DNA of 64,000 nucleotides, taken from NCBI RefSeq assembly GCF_000817785.2, contig NZ_JTCM02000004.1, positions 62,001 to 126,000 of the forward strand. The letters are read 5' to 3'. Position 1 is the stretch's first letter. Every line of letters begins with the position of its first letter. The translations under genes were made by a program, and so were the position numbers. Origin of the DNA: Hassallia byssoidea VB512170 (lineage in GTDB: Bacteria; Cyanobacteriota; Cyanobacteriia; Cyanobacteriales; Nostocaceae). This document shows positions 43,776 to 53,409 of the stretch, in pieces. The notes under the pieces are model-generated. The model made no database searches. It saw only the letters and a program-made list of their open reading frames with translations, and was not told the DNA's origin.

Positions 43776-46700
43776 TTACTGCTTCGGCTCAATCATAGGT
43801 TTGAACGGCTTGAATGTGTTAATGTCCACGCAGGCAGTTCCATCCAGCTTGGTTCTGAGTTGAGCGCTGAAGGTGACTAGCGTCTCCACAAGAACTTCAC
43901 GGTCGGTTAAGCAGCCTTTGATTGCCATGAGTTCTCCCAGAGTCCACTCATAGAGATGTCTGTCTGCGTTGTTGATGATTGCAGTCAGTTCGTTCTTGGT
44001 TCTCAAGATTTGGTTGAGAAGCTCGTCCACCTTGATGTTGATGATATTTGCGACCTGGATGTTGAATGTGTCTCTGCCGCCTATTATGTTGATCAGTTCA
44101 TCGATGTGCTGTGTAACCAGACTTATGAATGTCTGATTCCACTCGTTGCGGACGTTCTCAATCTTGATGTCAATATCTCTGTAGACGTTATTAATCTTGT
44201 TGTTAATTTCAGTACTATTGGCAACCAAGTTGACAATCGAGTTGTTAACATCAATGTTGTTGGTGACATTTTGCTGTAAGCGTTGGTCGATGTACTGATT
44301 TAATCCCTCATTGTTATTGACAATGTTCTGGGTAATCACAGAGATGTAATTTCGTACCTTTTGCTCATAAGTATTGTCAATTTGCTGGTTGACGTAGTTA
44401 TTAAGCTCAGTATTGTTATTGACAAGCTTCCCAGTAATGACTCTGCTGAATGTGTCTCCACCACCAATGATGTTGCTCAGTTCATCGACATGCTGTGTAG
44501 CCAGATTGATGAATGTCCGATTCCATTCGTTGCGGAGATTCTCAATCTTGTTGTTAATTTCCGTACTGTTGGCAACGACGTTGACAAACTCGTTGTTAAC
44601 TTCAGTGTTGGTTACAGTCTGCTGTAAGCGTCGGTCGATGTACTGATTTAATTCCTCATTGTTATTGACAATGTTCTGAGTAATCAGATGCAAGTTATTT
44701 TGTACCTTTTGCTCATAAGTATTGTCAATTTGCTGGCTAATGTACTGCTCAAGGTCAGTATTATTGTTGACAAGCTTCCCAGTAATCACTCTGCTGAATG
44801 TGTCTGTACCACCGATGATGTTGCTCAGTTCGTCAACGTGCTGAGTAGCCAGATTGATGAATGTCCGATTCCATTCGTTGCGGAGATTCTCAATCTTGTT
44901 GTTAATTTCCGTACTGTTGGAAACTAAGTTGACAATCGAGTTGTTGACATCAGTGTTGTTGGTGACAGCTTGCTGTAAGCGTTCGTCGATGTACTGATTT
45001 AAGTTTTCATTGTTCTGAACAAGCTTCCCAGTAATGACTCTGCTGAATGTGTCTGTACCACCGATGATGTTGCTCAGTTCATCAACGTGCTGAGTAGCCA
45101 AACTTAGGAATGTCTGATTCCACTCGTTGCGGAGGTTTGAAATCTTGTTGTTAATTTCAGTACTGTTGGAAACTAAGTTGACAATCGAGTTGTTGACATC
45201 AGTGTTGTTGGTGACAGCTTGCTGTAAGCGTTCGTCAATGTACTGATTTAAGTTTTCATTGTTATTGACAATGTTCTGAGTAATCAGGTGCAAGTTATTT
45301 TGTACCTTTTGCTCATAAGTGTTGTCAATTTGCTGGCTAATGTACTGCTCAAGGTCAGTATTATTGTTGACAAGCTTCCCAGTAATGACTCTGCTGAATG
45401 TGTCTGTACCACCGATGATGTTGCTCAGTTCGTCAACGTGCTGAGTAGCCAAACTTAGGAATGTCTGATTCCACTGGTTGCGGAGATTCTCAATCTTGTT
45501 GTTAATTTCAGTACTGTTGGAAACCAAGTTAACAATCGAGTTGTTAACTTCAGTGTTGTTAGTTACAGACTGCTGTAAGCGCTGGTCGATGTACTGATTT
45601 AATGCCTCATTGTTATTGACAATGTTCTGAGTAATCGCTGGGATGTGACTTTGTAGCTTTTGCTCATAAGTATTGTCGATTTGCTGGCTGACGTACTGAT
45701 TAAGCTCAGTATTATCATTGACAATATTCTGAGTAATTAGGTTGATGTTATTGCGTATCTTTTGCTCAAAGGAGGAGTCGATTTGCCCATCGACATGGCG
45801 ATCGATGTACTGGTTGAGTTCCTGCTTATTTACAAGGTTGTTGATAATTAATTCGACGTTGTTACGTATCTTTTGCTCAAAGGAGGAGTCGATTTGCTGA
45901 TCGACATGGCGATCAATGTACTGGTTGAGTTCCTGCTTACGTACAACGTTGTTAACAATTAATCCGATGTTGTTACGTACCTTTTGATCGAAGATTTGGT
46001 CGATTTGCTGATCGACATGGCGATCGATGTACTGGTTGAGTTCCTGCTTATTTACAATGTTGTTGACAATTAATCCGATGTTGTTACGTATCCTTTGCTC
46101 AAAGGTTTGGTCAACGTACTGGTTGATCTGCTGGTTAATTTTCCTCGATATCTCAACGTTGATCCTATCTTCCACTAGCTTGTCTAAGTAGCTAGACCAG
46201 CCTTGCAATTGCTGGTTCAGACTAAATTCCATCTGCTGTGTATAGGCATCCATCGTAAACCTGACCTTCGCTACTTCTATAGCCAGGTTCTTGAAGTGCT
46301 TCTCGTAGTTCTTCAGGAGCCACTGTTCGAGCTGATCCCAATACTTAGCCTCCAGTGTCACATCGTTTTCATCTATCACCTTGATAGATGCATTAATCTG
46401 CTGTAACTGCTCCTCCCACTTCTTCTTTAACTCGTCTTCGTTAAAGCGGAAGGTGAACTCTGTCGAACTGCTCGCACCCACTGCTTCACGACTGGTAGAT
46501 CCACCTGAGCCTTGAATATTTGTAACAGTCTCCGAGCTGTTCGCACCCACTGCTTCACGACTGCTAGATCCACCTGAGCCTTGAACATTTGTAACAGTCC
46601 GGGTTGTAGTAGTCTGTTGTTGATTTGTAATCTGGCTTGTAGTAGTCTGTTGCTTCTTCTTCTGGGTCAGTTCAGTTGCACTCACTGACTCTATTGCCAG

Positions 46701-48413
46701 GATAATTTGTCCTTCGTTATCTTCTTTGTAGGTATCAACAAATAAACCTGTTAAGGTAGTTTTTTCTTTGACTTCTAAAATGACTTCATCTTTGAGACCA
46801 TTCAATGAAGTCCAAGTTTCTTCAACTTCAATGCCAGTCAGTTTTGTAATAAATTTTCCGCCTTTGACCCAAATTAAAGCCCAAGGTTCTAGGTTAAACT
46901 TCTTGTTATCTGACCAATAAGTTGCATTGCCTTCACGAATTTTGAGGCGATAGTTTCCGGGACTTAATTCAATGGAGTTAGTACCGGATTGCTTCAAACT
47001 TGACAGGTAATTTTCATCCAGCACATAACTATTGCGTTTGCTATCTACTGTTAAAGTATGAGGATTGAAAAATGGCTTATTACTGGTAATCAAAAGGTCA
47101 ATTGAGCCATTATTATCAGCATTGTTAACATCAAAGAACAAGGCATTGAGAACTGCTCTTTGTTTAACTTCTAACTGCAAATTATCATTATATCCGTTTA
47201 AGGTTGTCCAGGTTGCGCCTACCTCATAACCTGTGGTTTTATTGATAAATTTACTACCATCAGCTCCATATATCCAGAGCAAGACAAAAGGTTCTCCTTC
47301 TGTTTTAGCCTTGGCATATTTGTAGCGACCGCCAATAATTTTGATATCAAAAGTACCTTTATCGAAAGTAAAGGAAGTTGCAACATTTTGTTGCAAGTTG
47401 TTCATTTGGTTGGCGTCGATAACATAACAATTGTTTTTGGTATCGATGGTTAAAATGCTCATACCTTCCTCCCTGATAGTTTTGCTTTCTTGAGAAACTA
47501 TTGCTGGTGTACCTTGAGAAGTTTTTTCTTGTTTTACTGCTGGTATGCGTTGAGAAGTTTTTTCTTGTTTTACTGCTGCTGGTGTACCTTGAGAAGTTTC
47601 TTCTTTTGTTGTTTCAGATTTTTCGTCCGACTTGACTTCTGGGGTAATTTCCGTTGTTACTGCCGTGGCTGGTTCATAAATAGTAATCCCTGCCCAACGA
47701 CCCTTAGGTTCGGTCATGGTGACTAAAGTTCCCTTACCAGTAGTCGTGTTTATGCGGATTAGTTGACCGTCTTTACCTAAGTTAAAGAAGTTACCAGTCA
47801 CGCCATAGAGAACATCACCAACAAATTCCATACTGGCAATATTGGGAAAGCCTGTATCACCAATGATCTGGACTTTACTAGTCTCTAGATTCCAACTTAC
47901 TAATAACTTCTTCTTGTTGTAACCAATCAAGGTAATATAAGCTTTGCCATCAGCATCAAAGGCAACTTCAGCACAGTTGTAGTCTTTATCCGCTACTGTT
48001 ACTACTGGCGTACCTTTACCTGTTTCGAGATTAATGGCAATCAGTTGTTTCGCTGTTGTGGCGTAGAGGGTTTGACGCTGGCGATTATATGCTAAACCAG
48101 CACAAGCAAAGCCAATATCACCAACTACGGTGGCATCACCTGAATTCAGGTCAATTTTAACTAGTTGAGTCTTGTCACCGTCTCGATCAAGTCCATATAG
48201 TTGCGAACCGACAAAAGCAATGTCAGAGACTTCTGTAACTATCTCGCCAATAAACGTAGCTTTACCTGTAGCTAAATCCAGGGTATAAAGTTTGCTTAAT
48301 TCATTGGTGACACAATCTTGGATATAAACTGCCCCTGGTTTGAGCTTAATAGTTTTAGCTGTGCGACTCATACTTTTCTCTTTTTTCTTTCGGTTGAAAT
48401 TGAAGAAGTTCAT
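43776..48413 (-). CDS. Giant repeat protein: propeller-like domain, two unknown beta domains, Asn-rich repeats
   Basis: A 1545-residue protein I cannot name. Residues 30-250 have five propeller-like units (LYTLDLATGKATFIGE type). Residues 318-442 and 452-576 are two copies of one roughly 120-residue domain (NCYVIDANQMNNL; NSYVLDENYLSSL). A Ser/Thr-rich linker and helical region (580-760) precede 37-residue and about 117-residue Asn-rich repeats (760-1465, coiled-coil-like) and a domain at 1468-1540 shared with the 690-residue protein. No signal peptide or membrane span is seen, so it is probably cytoplasmic. ATG at 48371 (AAGAGAAAAG upstream) is an alternative start. Confidence 0.8.
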   Translation of the reverse strand: MNFFNFNRKKKEKSMSRTAKTIKLKPGAVYIQDCVTNELSKLYTLDLATGKATFIGEIVTEVSDIAFVGSQLYGLDRDGDKTQLVKIDLNSGDATVVGDIGFACAGLAYNRQRQTLYATTAKQLIAINLETGKGTPVVTVADKDYNCAEVAFDADGKAYITLIGYNKKKLLVSWNLETSKVQIIGDTGFPNIASMEFVGDVLYGVTGNFFNLGKDGQLIRINTTTGKGTLVTMTEPKGRWAGITIYEPATAVTTEITPEVKSDEKSETTKEETSQGTPAAVKQEKTSQRIPAVKQEKTSQGTPAIVSQESKTIREEGMSILTIDTKNNCYVIDANQMNNLQQNVATSFTFDKGTFDIKIIGGRYKYAKAKTEGEPFVLLWIYGADGSKFINKTTGYEVGATWTTLNGYNDNLQLEVKQRAVLNALFFDVNNADNNGSIDLLITSNKPFFNPHTLTVDSKRNSYVLDENYLSSLKQSGTNSIELSPGNYRLKIREGNATYWSDNKKFNLEPWALIWVKGGKFITKLTGIEVEETWTSLNGLKDEVILEVKEKTTLTGLFVDTYKEDNEGQIILAIESVSATELTQKKKQQTTTSQITNQQQTTTTRTVTNVQGSGGSSSREAVGANSSETVTNIQGSGGSTSREAVGASSSTEFTFRFNEDELKKKWEEQLQQINASIKVIDENDVTLEAKYWDQLEQWLLKNYEKHFKNLAIEVAKVRFTMDAYTQQMEFSLNQQLQGWSSYLDKLVEDRINVEISRKINQQINQYVDQTFEQRIRNNIGLIVNNIVNKQELNQYIDRHVDQQIDQIFDQKVRNNIGLIVNNVVRKQELNQYIDRHVDQQIDSSFEQKIRNNVELIINNLVNKQELNQYIDRHVDGQIDSSFEQKIRNNINLITQNIVNDNTELNQYVSQQIDNTYEQKLQSHIPAITQNIVNNNEALNQYIDQRLQQSVTNNTEVNNSIVNLVSNSTEINNKIENLRNQWNQTFLSLATQHVDELSNIIGGTDTFSRVITGKLVNNNTDLEQYISQQIDNTYEQKVQNNLHLITQNIVNNNENLNQYIDERLQQAVTNNTDVNNSIVNLVSNSTEINNKISNLRNEWNQTFLSLATQHVDELSNIIGGTDTFSRVITGKLVQNNENLNQYIDERLQQAVTNNTDVNNSIVNLVSNSTEINNKIENLRNEWNRTFINLATQHVDELSNIIGGTDTFSRVITGKLVNNNTDLEQYISQQIDNTYEQKVQNNLHLITQNIVNNNEELNQYIDRRLQQTVTNTEVNNEFVNVVANSTEINNKIENLRNEWNRTFINLATQHVDELSNIIGGGDTFSRVITGKLVNNNTELNNYVNQQIDNTYEQKVRNYISVITQNIVNNNEGLNQYIDQRLQQNVTNNIDVNNSIVNLVANSTEINNKINNVYRDIDIKIENVRNEWNQTFISLVTQHIDELINIIGGRDTFNIQVANIINIKVDELLNQILRTKNELTAIINNADRHLYEWTLGELMAIKGCLTDREVLVETLVTFSAQLRTKLDGTACVDINTFKPFKPMIEPKQ
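44019..46106 (-). repeat. In-gene tandem repeat array (111 bp and about 351 bp units)
   Basis: This DNA encodes residues 770-1465 of the giant protein. Three 37-residue units (ELNQYIDRHVDQQID...) are followed by a shorter one, then by five roughly 117-residue units (ITQNIVNNNE...YIDQRLQQ...STEINNKIENLR...HVDELSNIIGG...VITGKLVNNN). One long unit lacks its last 25 or so residues. Copies are nearly identical over 100 bp or more, so homologous recombination could readily change their number. Confidence 0.85.
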
Positions 48414-48874
48414 ACTTTAAAAGATCCATGAGTTTCAATTTCGTAAAGGAATCAAAACCTAAGCAATAAACATGAATTTTCTACTTGGGATTGTTCTTCT
48501 AGGCATAAGGGTATGCTTAAATATAACAGAACAAAATCAAGTCTGCAATCGTTTTCAGGCAATTTGCAAATCTCAATTTTTGCTGAACACGCGCTCTTAT
48601 TCGCATAGTTCGTAACTGCGTACCTAACCCAGTTTTATCTGAATCTCCTAAAAGAGACAGACCATTTTTAGATAAATTGTCCTTGAGTTATTTCTGGTAT
48701 GTATAGAAAGATTCACTGCTTTATTACAATATAATTTGATTATTATCTACACATCGACCGAGAGGAATAGCTCCATAGGAATAGAAAAGTATCATTATAA
48801 GTAATGTTTATGTATTTTGACCAATTCCTAGTAAAATAGCTTGGCATTGCCTTTACATCTAGAGGTTCAGAATC
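48414..48874. other. Gene-free spacer between divergent genes
   Basis: 461 bp hold the promoters of the giant repeat protein (minus) and MTA phosphorylase (plus). I find no palindrome of interest, small RNA or riboswitch. Confidence 0.55.
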
Positions 48875-49747
48875 ATGGCTCAAGCGAAGATTGGGATTAT
48901 TGGTGGCAGCGGTTTATACAAGATGGATGCGCTGAAAGATGTAGAGGAGGTGCATGTAGAAACACCGTTTGGTTCACCTTCTGATGCTTTGATTTTGGGA
49001 ACTGTGGACGGGACTCAGGTAGCTTTTTTAGCGCGTCACGGTCGCAATCATACGCTTTTGCCTTCTGAGTTGCCGTTTCGTGCGAATATCTATGCGATGA
49101 AGCAATTAGGTGTGGAGTATTTAATTTCCGCTAGTGCGGTGGGTTCGTTGAAGGAAGAAGCTAAACCTCTAGATATGGTGGTTCCGGATCAGTTTATTGA
49201 TAGAACCAAAAATCGGGTTTCGACTTTCTTCGGGGAAGGAATTGTGGCTCACATTGCTTTTGGCGATCCGGTTTGTGGAAATTTAGCTGGAGTTTTGGGG
49301 GATGCGATCGCTTCTCTCAATTTACCAAATGTATGTCTGCATCGCGGTGGCACTTATGTCTGCATGGAAGGACCGGCATTTTCAACTAAGGCAGAATCGC
49401 ATCTTTACCGCAGTTGGGGTGCAACGGTAATCGGGATGACGAATTTACCAGAAGCGAAGTTAGCGCGGGAAGCGGAAATCGCTTATGCAACTTTAGCGTT
49501 GGTAACAGATTATGATTGCTGGCACTCAGATCACGATAGCGTGACGGTGGAAATGGTGATTGCAAATTTACAGCGGAATGCGGTAAATGCTCAAAAGGTG
49601 ATTCAAGAAACTGTACGTCGTTTAAGTGAAAATCCGCCGTCTAGTGATGCTCATTCTGCCTTGAAGTATGCAATTTTGACTAATTTAGAAAAAGCGCCGG
49701 CGGCAACAAAAGAGAAGTTGAGGTTGTTGTTGCAAAAGTATTTGTAG
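48875..49747 (+). CDS. mtnP: S-methyl-5'-thioadenosine phosphorylase
   Basis: A 290-residue purine nucleoside phosphorylase family 2 enzyme that splits 5'-methylthioadenosine with phosphate into adenine and 5-methylthioribose-1-phosphate, the first step of methionine salvage. The hallmark segments are [24 protein letters not shown] (phosphate and ribose site), [19 protein letters not shown], and [16 protein letters not shown] with TDYDCWH near the base-binding Asp. It is a single, plus-strand gene with its own promoter region upstream. Confidence 0.93.
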   Translation: MAQAKIGIIGGSGLYKMDALKDVEEVHVETPFGSPSDALILGTVDGTQVAFLARHGRNHTLLPSELPFRANIYAMKQLGVEYLISASAVGSLKEEAKPLDMVVPDQFIDRTKNRVSTFFGEGIVAHIAFGDPVCGNLAGVLGDAIASLNLPNVCLHRGGTYVCMEGPAFSTKAESHLYRSWGATVIGMTNLPEAKLAREAEIAYATLALVTDYDCWHSDHDSVTVEMVIANLQRNAVNAQKVIQETVRRLSENPPSSDAHSALKYAILTNLEKAPAATKEKLRLLLQKYL

Positions 49748-49801
49748 AAACGAACCGCACTTTTATGTGCAGAAGAGAAAGTGTCAGCTAGTAAGATTAT
49801 C

Positions 49802-49834
49802 AGATCCCCGACTTCTCAAAGAAATCGAGGATCT
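49802..49834. terminator. Hairpin between convergent genes
   Basis: AGATCC...GGATCT arms with an imperfect inner stem match the dispersed GATCCCCGACTTCTT element. The position, between the mtnP and TPR stop codons, fits a bidirectional terminator. Confidence 0.5.
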
Positions 49835-49841
49835 TAGTATT

Positions 49842-50930
49842 TTAGCCTTCTATTAATTTTTTAAAGCGATCGTCTTGGCGAAGTATGTCAAAGTCTGGAT
49901 TAGTTTTTGCCAATTCTCGGTGTTTATCAACTTTTAAATTAATTGCTTGTTGCAGGCTTTCAAGTGCTAAGTCATGATTACCTTGTAATACGTGACAACG
50001 AGCTTTATGATGCCAAGCCCAATGAAAATCTGGTTGAAGTTCTAGAGTTTTATTATAGGACGCGATCGCATCATTATATCTTTGTAATTTTCTTAGGGCA
50101 TTACCGCGACCAAACCAGGCTATATATTGGTCATATCTTATCTCAATTCCTTTATCATAGGATAAAACGGCTTCTTCGTAACGCCCTAATTTTCTCAGTG
50201 TCCAACCGCGATTTACCCAAGCACAATAAATTTCCGGTTGTTTTTCAATTACTAAATTATAACTGGCAAATGCTTCATCATATCGACCTTCAACGAAGAG
50301 CGCATCACCTTGTTTTAAATAATCATTTGCTGTAAAAAATAATTGCGGATTGCCACCTTTTAATTTTTCTAGTTGTGTTGTCAATTCTTGGATTTTTTGC
50401 TGAATTTCTGGATGAATGTAATCTACAACTAATGAAGGTGCGGGTGTCAATGCAGATAGCTGTTGAAATATTTGCTCCTTTTGAGTTTGGGCATCTACAA
50501 AAAGATTATTTAACTGAGATAATTGTCCGACAAAATCTGACTTTAATATTTCTAGTTCTTGTTTAAAAGCTTCTGTTTGTTTTTGCAATTCTATGGCTAC
50601 TTCTTTTTGTAGTTGTGCGTCTACCTCTTCTTCTAGTCGCTTTTTTGTTTCCGCTACTAATTCACTAATGACGCTGCGACGAAGTAACCAAAGACCAGCC
50701 GCTGCTAAAATTGGTAACAAAGTCAATACGACTAGCATAATATTTAATAAAGTTGTAGTGTGCCCAAAAGCACGATCTACTTCGTTGTCAACTTGATCGC
50801 CTATTTCTAATTTTTCTTGAGCCGATAGAGTTGGTATCGCTGTCGGTATTTGACTCGGTTGAGCAGTAGCAGCACTAGCAGATAATAGAACCAGAGAAAG
50901 CGCTCTTGCAACTTGATTGTTGATTTCCAT
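49842..50930 (-). CDS. Membrane protein with coiled coil and TPR repeats
   Basis: A 362-residue protein. A signal-like N-terminus (ALSLVLLSASAATAQ) is followed by a membrane span (about 58-80, TTLLNIMLVVLTLLPILAAA) and the basic RRS, so the remainder is probably cytoplasmic. Residues 85-200 are a coiled coil (TKKRLEEEVDAQLQKEVAI) and 200-330 hold about four TPR motifs (YNLVIEKQPEIYCAWVNRG, GRYEEAVLSYDKGIEI). TPRs bind protein partners; the partner is unknown. The promoter region to the right includes a dispersed repeat. Confidence 0.85.
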   Translation of the reverse strand: MEINNQVARALSLVLLSASAATAQPSQIPTAIPTLSAQEKLEIGDQVDNEVDRAFGHTTTLLNIMLVVLTLLPILAAAGLWLLRRSVISELVAETKKRLEEEVDAQLQKEVAIELQKQTEAFKQELEILKSDFVGQLSQLNNLFVDAQTQKEQIFQQLSALTPAPSLVVDYIHPEIQQKIQELTTQLEKLKGGNPQLFFTANDYLKQGDALFVEGRYDEAFASYNLVIEKQPEIYCAWVNRGWTLRKLGRYEEAVLSYDKGIEIRYDQYIAWFGRGNALRKLQRYNDAIASYNKTLELQPDFHWAWHHKARCHVLQGNHDLALESLQQAINLKVDKHRELAKTNPDFDILRQDDRFKKLIEG

Positions 50931-51008
50931 GAGAATTTACTCACTATAAGCCCAGTAAACACAGTTATATACCAAGCTAACTAAGTGAATTACGCATTTT
51001 TTTAAGTA

Positions 51009-51045
51009 AGAAACGAACCGCAGAGGGGCAGAGAAAGCAGAGAAA
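51009..51045. repeat. Dispersed GAAACGAACCGCAGAG element
   Basis: A purine-rich stretch of the kind found many times in Nostocales genomes (from recollection) lies upstream of the TPR gene. The short related string GAAACGAACCGCA is also at about 49749. Confidence 0.4.
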
Positions 51046-51128
51046 GATAAGAGAGAGTGTACGTACTTAATAAGTTCCGACTCGTAACTCCTAACTTTTA
51101 ACTCTGCTCCTCCGCTCCTCCTAACTTA

Positions 51129-53297
51129 TTAAACCACCTGAAAGATAAAGCTGAGACTTGCCCAATTATTCACATTTAAGGCGTAAAAATCGCTACTTTG
51201 GCTGGTTGTCTCGGTGGCTGCGCTGGCGTTGTGCAAGTCTTGCAAAAGGGCTTGGGCTACTTCTAAGGGTTTGGACAATTCGATAATCGGTTGTTTATCT
51301 GCGGTGGAATATTTAGCAGCTTGAACGGCAGCGAGGGTTTGGGTGAAGGGTGCGGTGCTAAAAATTACTTGGTGTTCGTATTCGTCAGCGGAACCGGGAA
51401 TCACCCATTCGGAATTAGTGCCACTTTTTGGTAAGGTGATAATTTCACCAGGGGCGATGACGACTTCTTTCAGGGGTGGTTTTGTTTCGGCGTTAAGTTC
51501 TTGACTGCGGGAAGTGGGGTAAAATGCGATCGCTGTCCTACTACTATTCAATCCTAATAGCATCAAATATATCGGGCGATCGCTCAAATTTTCCACGCGG
51601 TATTGCATCCGGCTACCTACAGGTACGGTGGGAACATATCCGGCTTCGCTGCTAAGTAATTTCTTATTCGATTGTGCAGTTACTCGCACTGTTTCGCGTT
51701 GCATGACTACGCGAGGGGTTATACCGCTAATTATCTCTAAACTAGCTTTGACTCCCAAGCGAGAAGAACCTTCATTTTCTGTCAGTCGCCATAATTTCGC
51801 TGCTAGCAAAGTTTGCAATCTTCGTTCTAAGCGTTGTACTGCAACTTTCGCCGCTTCTCCATCTTCTCCTGCGGTGTTGGGAATCAATTCGTAGGAGAGA
51901 GAAAATAAACCGTAGCGACTGGGAGATGCTGCTGAATCGGGAATTTTTGTTTCTGGTAATTTACCAAATACATAATCGGCTGGTTGTTCTCCTGCAATTA
52001 CACTAGATACGCGGGAAATCGTTGCAAAACCACTTGTAGCATCTACACGCTCAATTCTTTCTAGTTTAGTACCCAGAGCAACGCTTAAGTTAATATTTTT
52101 GGCTAAAACTCGCTCTTCTTCTTGGACTAATTGCCCGACTTTAATCAAAGTTGCACTTTTAGTTTCGTCGGAGATTTGCGCTTTTGCGGTTAATCCGTTA
52201 CGCGATCGCAATACAATTTGTATATTCGCATCTTCGCTCACTAAACTCAGTCGCGAATTGACTCCATAATACTCCAGCACTTGTAAAGGTATTCCGCCTA
52301 ACCACACTTGGACTGTTTTACCATCCTCTTCTGTTGCTATAACTACTCCTTCGGCACCAATGATGCTTTCTGTAACAAAATTATCGCTCAGTAACTTTGA
52401 TTGATTTTTTTTGCTATTTAATAACGCTGGCTGCTGTTTACCATCCAGTTGGCGTATGGAACTTCCCACTTGCGACAAAGTGTGAATAATTGTCGTTACT
52501 GGAGTTGCTTCCCACAAATACTGCGTCAAGGCGTAGGTAAATAATCCTACGCTGAAACCAGATAATAGTATTTCCCTCGCCAACTCTTTGGGGTTCGAGG
52601 TGGCAGATAGCAGCAGGGGTGTCGGGCGATCGCTTATACTTTTGCTTTTAAGTTCTTTTTGAAAGTCGAGTTCTGCTGTTGCGAATTCGGCTTGTGCTGG
52701 CATTTGGTAGGCGCGAATTCGCGAAGCTGTTGAAGCAGCTGTTATTGGCGCATGATAGCTTGTATCGAGTATTGCTGTTACTCGTGTGGTCAGCTGTCGC
52801 CACAATAACATCAATGTTTCTTCTAATAAACAATTGACTGTTGGACTGTTTTCTGATATGTAAGTTCCATCAAAGGGAATGAGAGTGTTTACCAGGGATT
52901 CTTCTGCTGCGTTTAATTTGACGCGGCTGCCATAACCGCTAAAGTGGAAGACAACCACATCCGATGGTTTAGCATCTTGAACCAGATGGTCTAAAAAAGC
53001 ATTTTCAATTTTTTCTCTGGTAGCTTGTTCATCAGTCAAAGTCAAAATATCTGACTCTTGAAAGCCAAAGCGGTAAATCAAAAGTTCCTTTTGCAGTTCG
53101 ACATCAGTTAAACAGCCCCCAAGTGCTAAGGAATGCGGATATTTATTGATACCGATCAATAACGCTAGTTTACGCCGGCTGGGTTGTGCCAAAGCTTGGT
53201 AATAGCGATTTCCTAAGGAAAACCAACCAGCCTCAGTCACTCCCAACGCCGCGAGTATAAAGCCAATCCGTTGTAAAAACGTTCGTCGCTTCATCAT
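51129..53297 (-). CDS. Caspase-family (orthocaspase) homologue without the His-Cys dyad
   Basis: A 722-residue protein with a Tat-like start (KRRTFLQR, then a hydrophobic stretch to about 37) and a peptidase C14 fold (LALLIGINKYP 44-54). At the catalytic sites it reads VVFHFSGYGSRV, with Tyr122 where His of SGHG should be, and VTAILDTSYHAP, with Ser180 where Cys of DxCHSG should be. Peptidase activity of the usual type is therefore not expected. The C-terminal half (about 300-720) has no assigned domain. A Tyr-Ser variant class is known among cyanobacterial orthocaspase homologues (recollection). The protein is probably exported. Confidence 0.87.
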   Translation of the reverse strand: MMKRRTFLQRIGFILAALGVTEAGWFSLGNRYYQALAQPSRRKLALLIGINKYPHSLALGGCLTDVELQKELLIYRFGFQESDILTLTDEQATREKIENAFLDHLVQDAKPSDVVVFHFSGYGSRVKLNAAEESLVNTLIPFDGTYISENSPTVNCLLEETLMLLWRQLTTRVTAILDTSYHAPITAASTASRIRAYQMPAQAEFATAELDFQKELKSKSISDRPTPLLLSATSNPKELAREILLSGFSVGLFTYALTQYLWEATPVTTIIHTLSQVGSSIRQLDGKQQPALLNSKKNQSKLLSDNFVTESIIGAEGVVIATEEDGKTVQVWLGGIPLQVLEYYGVNSRLSLVSEDANIQIVLRSRNGLTAKAQISDETKSATLIKVGQLVQEEERVLAKNINLSVALGTKLERIERVDATSGFATISRVSSVIAGEQPADYVFGKLPETKIPDSAASPSRYGLFSLSYELIPNTAGEDGEAAKVAVQRLERRLQTLLAAKLWRLTENEGSSRLGVKASLEIISGITPRVVMQRETVRVTAQSNKKLLSSEAGYVPTVPVGSRMQYRVENLSDRPIYLMLLGLNSSRTAIAFYPTSRSQELNAETKPPLKEVVIAPGEIITLPKSGTNSEWVIPGSADEYEHQVIFSTAPFTQTLAAVQAAKYSTADKQPIIELSKPLEVAQALLQDLHNASAATETTSQSSDFYALNVNNWASLSFIFQVV

Positions 53298-53409
53298 TAG
53301 TTATTAACCTACCCTACTGCAAGCCACTTCGGGTCTAAGGAACATCAGTTATCAGCTTAAAGGGCTGAAGTCTGTAGGGTAAAGAAAAACTTAGACTTGT
53401 TTAACTTTA

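Noticed and set aside
43956-44927. Plus-strand frames opposite the giant repeat gene
   Set aside because: They mirror the repetitive minus-strand coding sequence and show no independent features.
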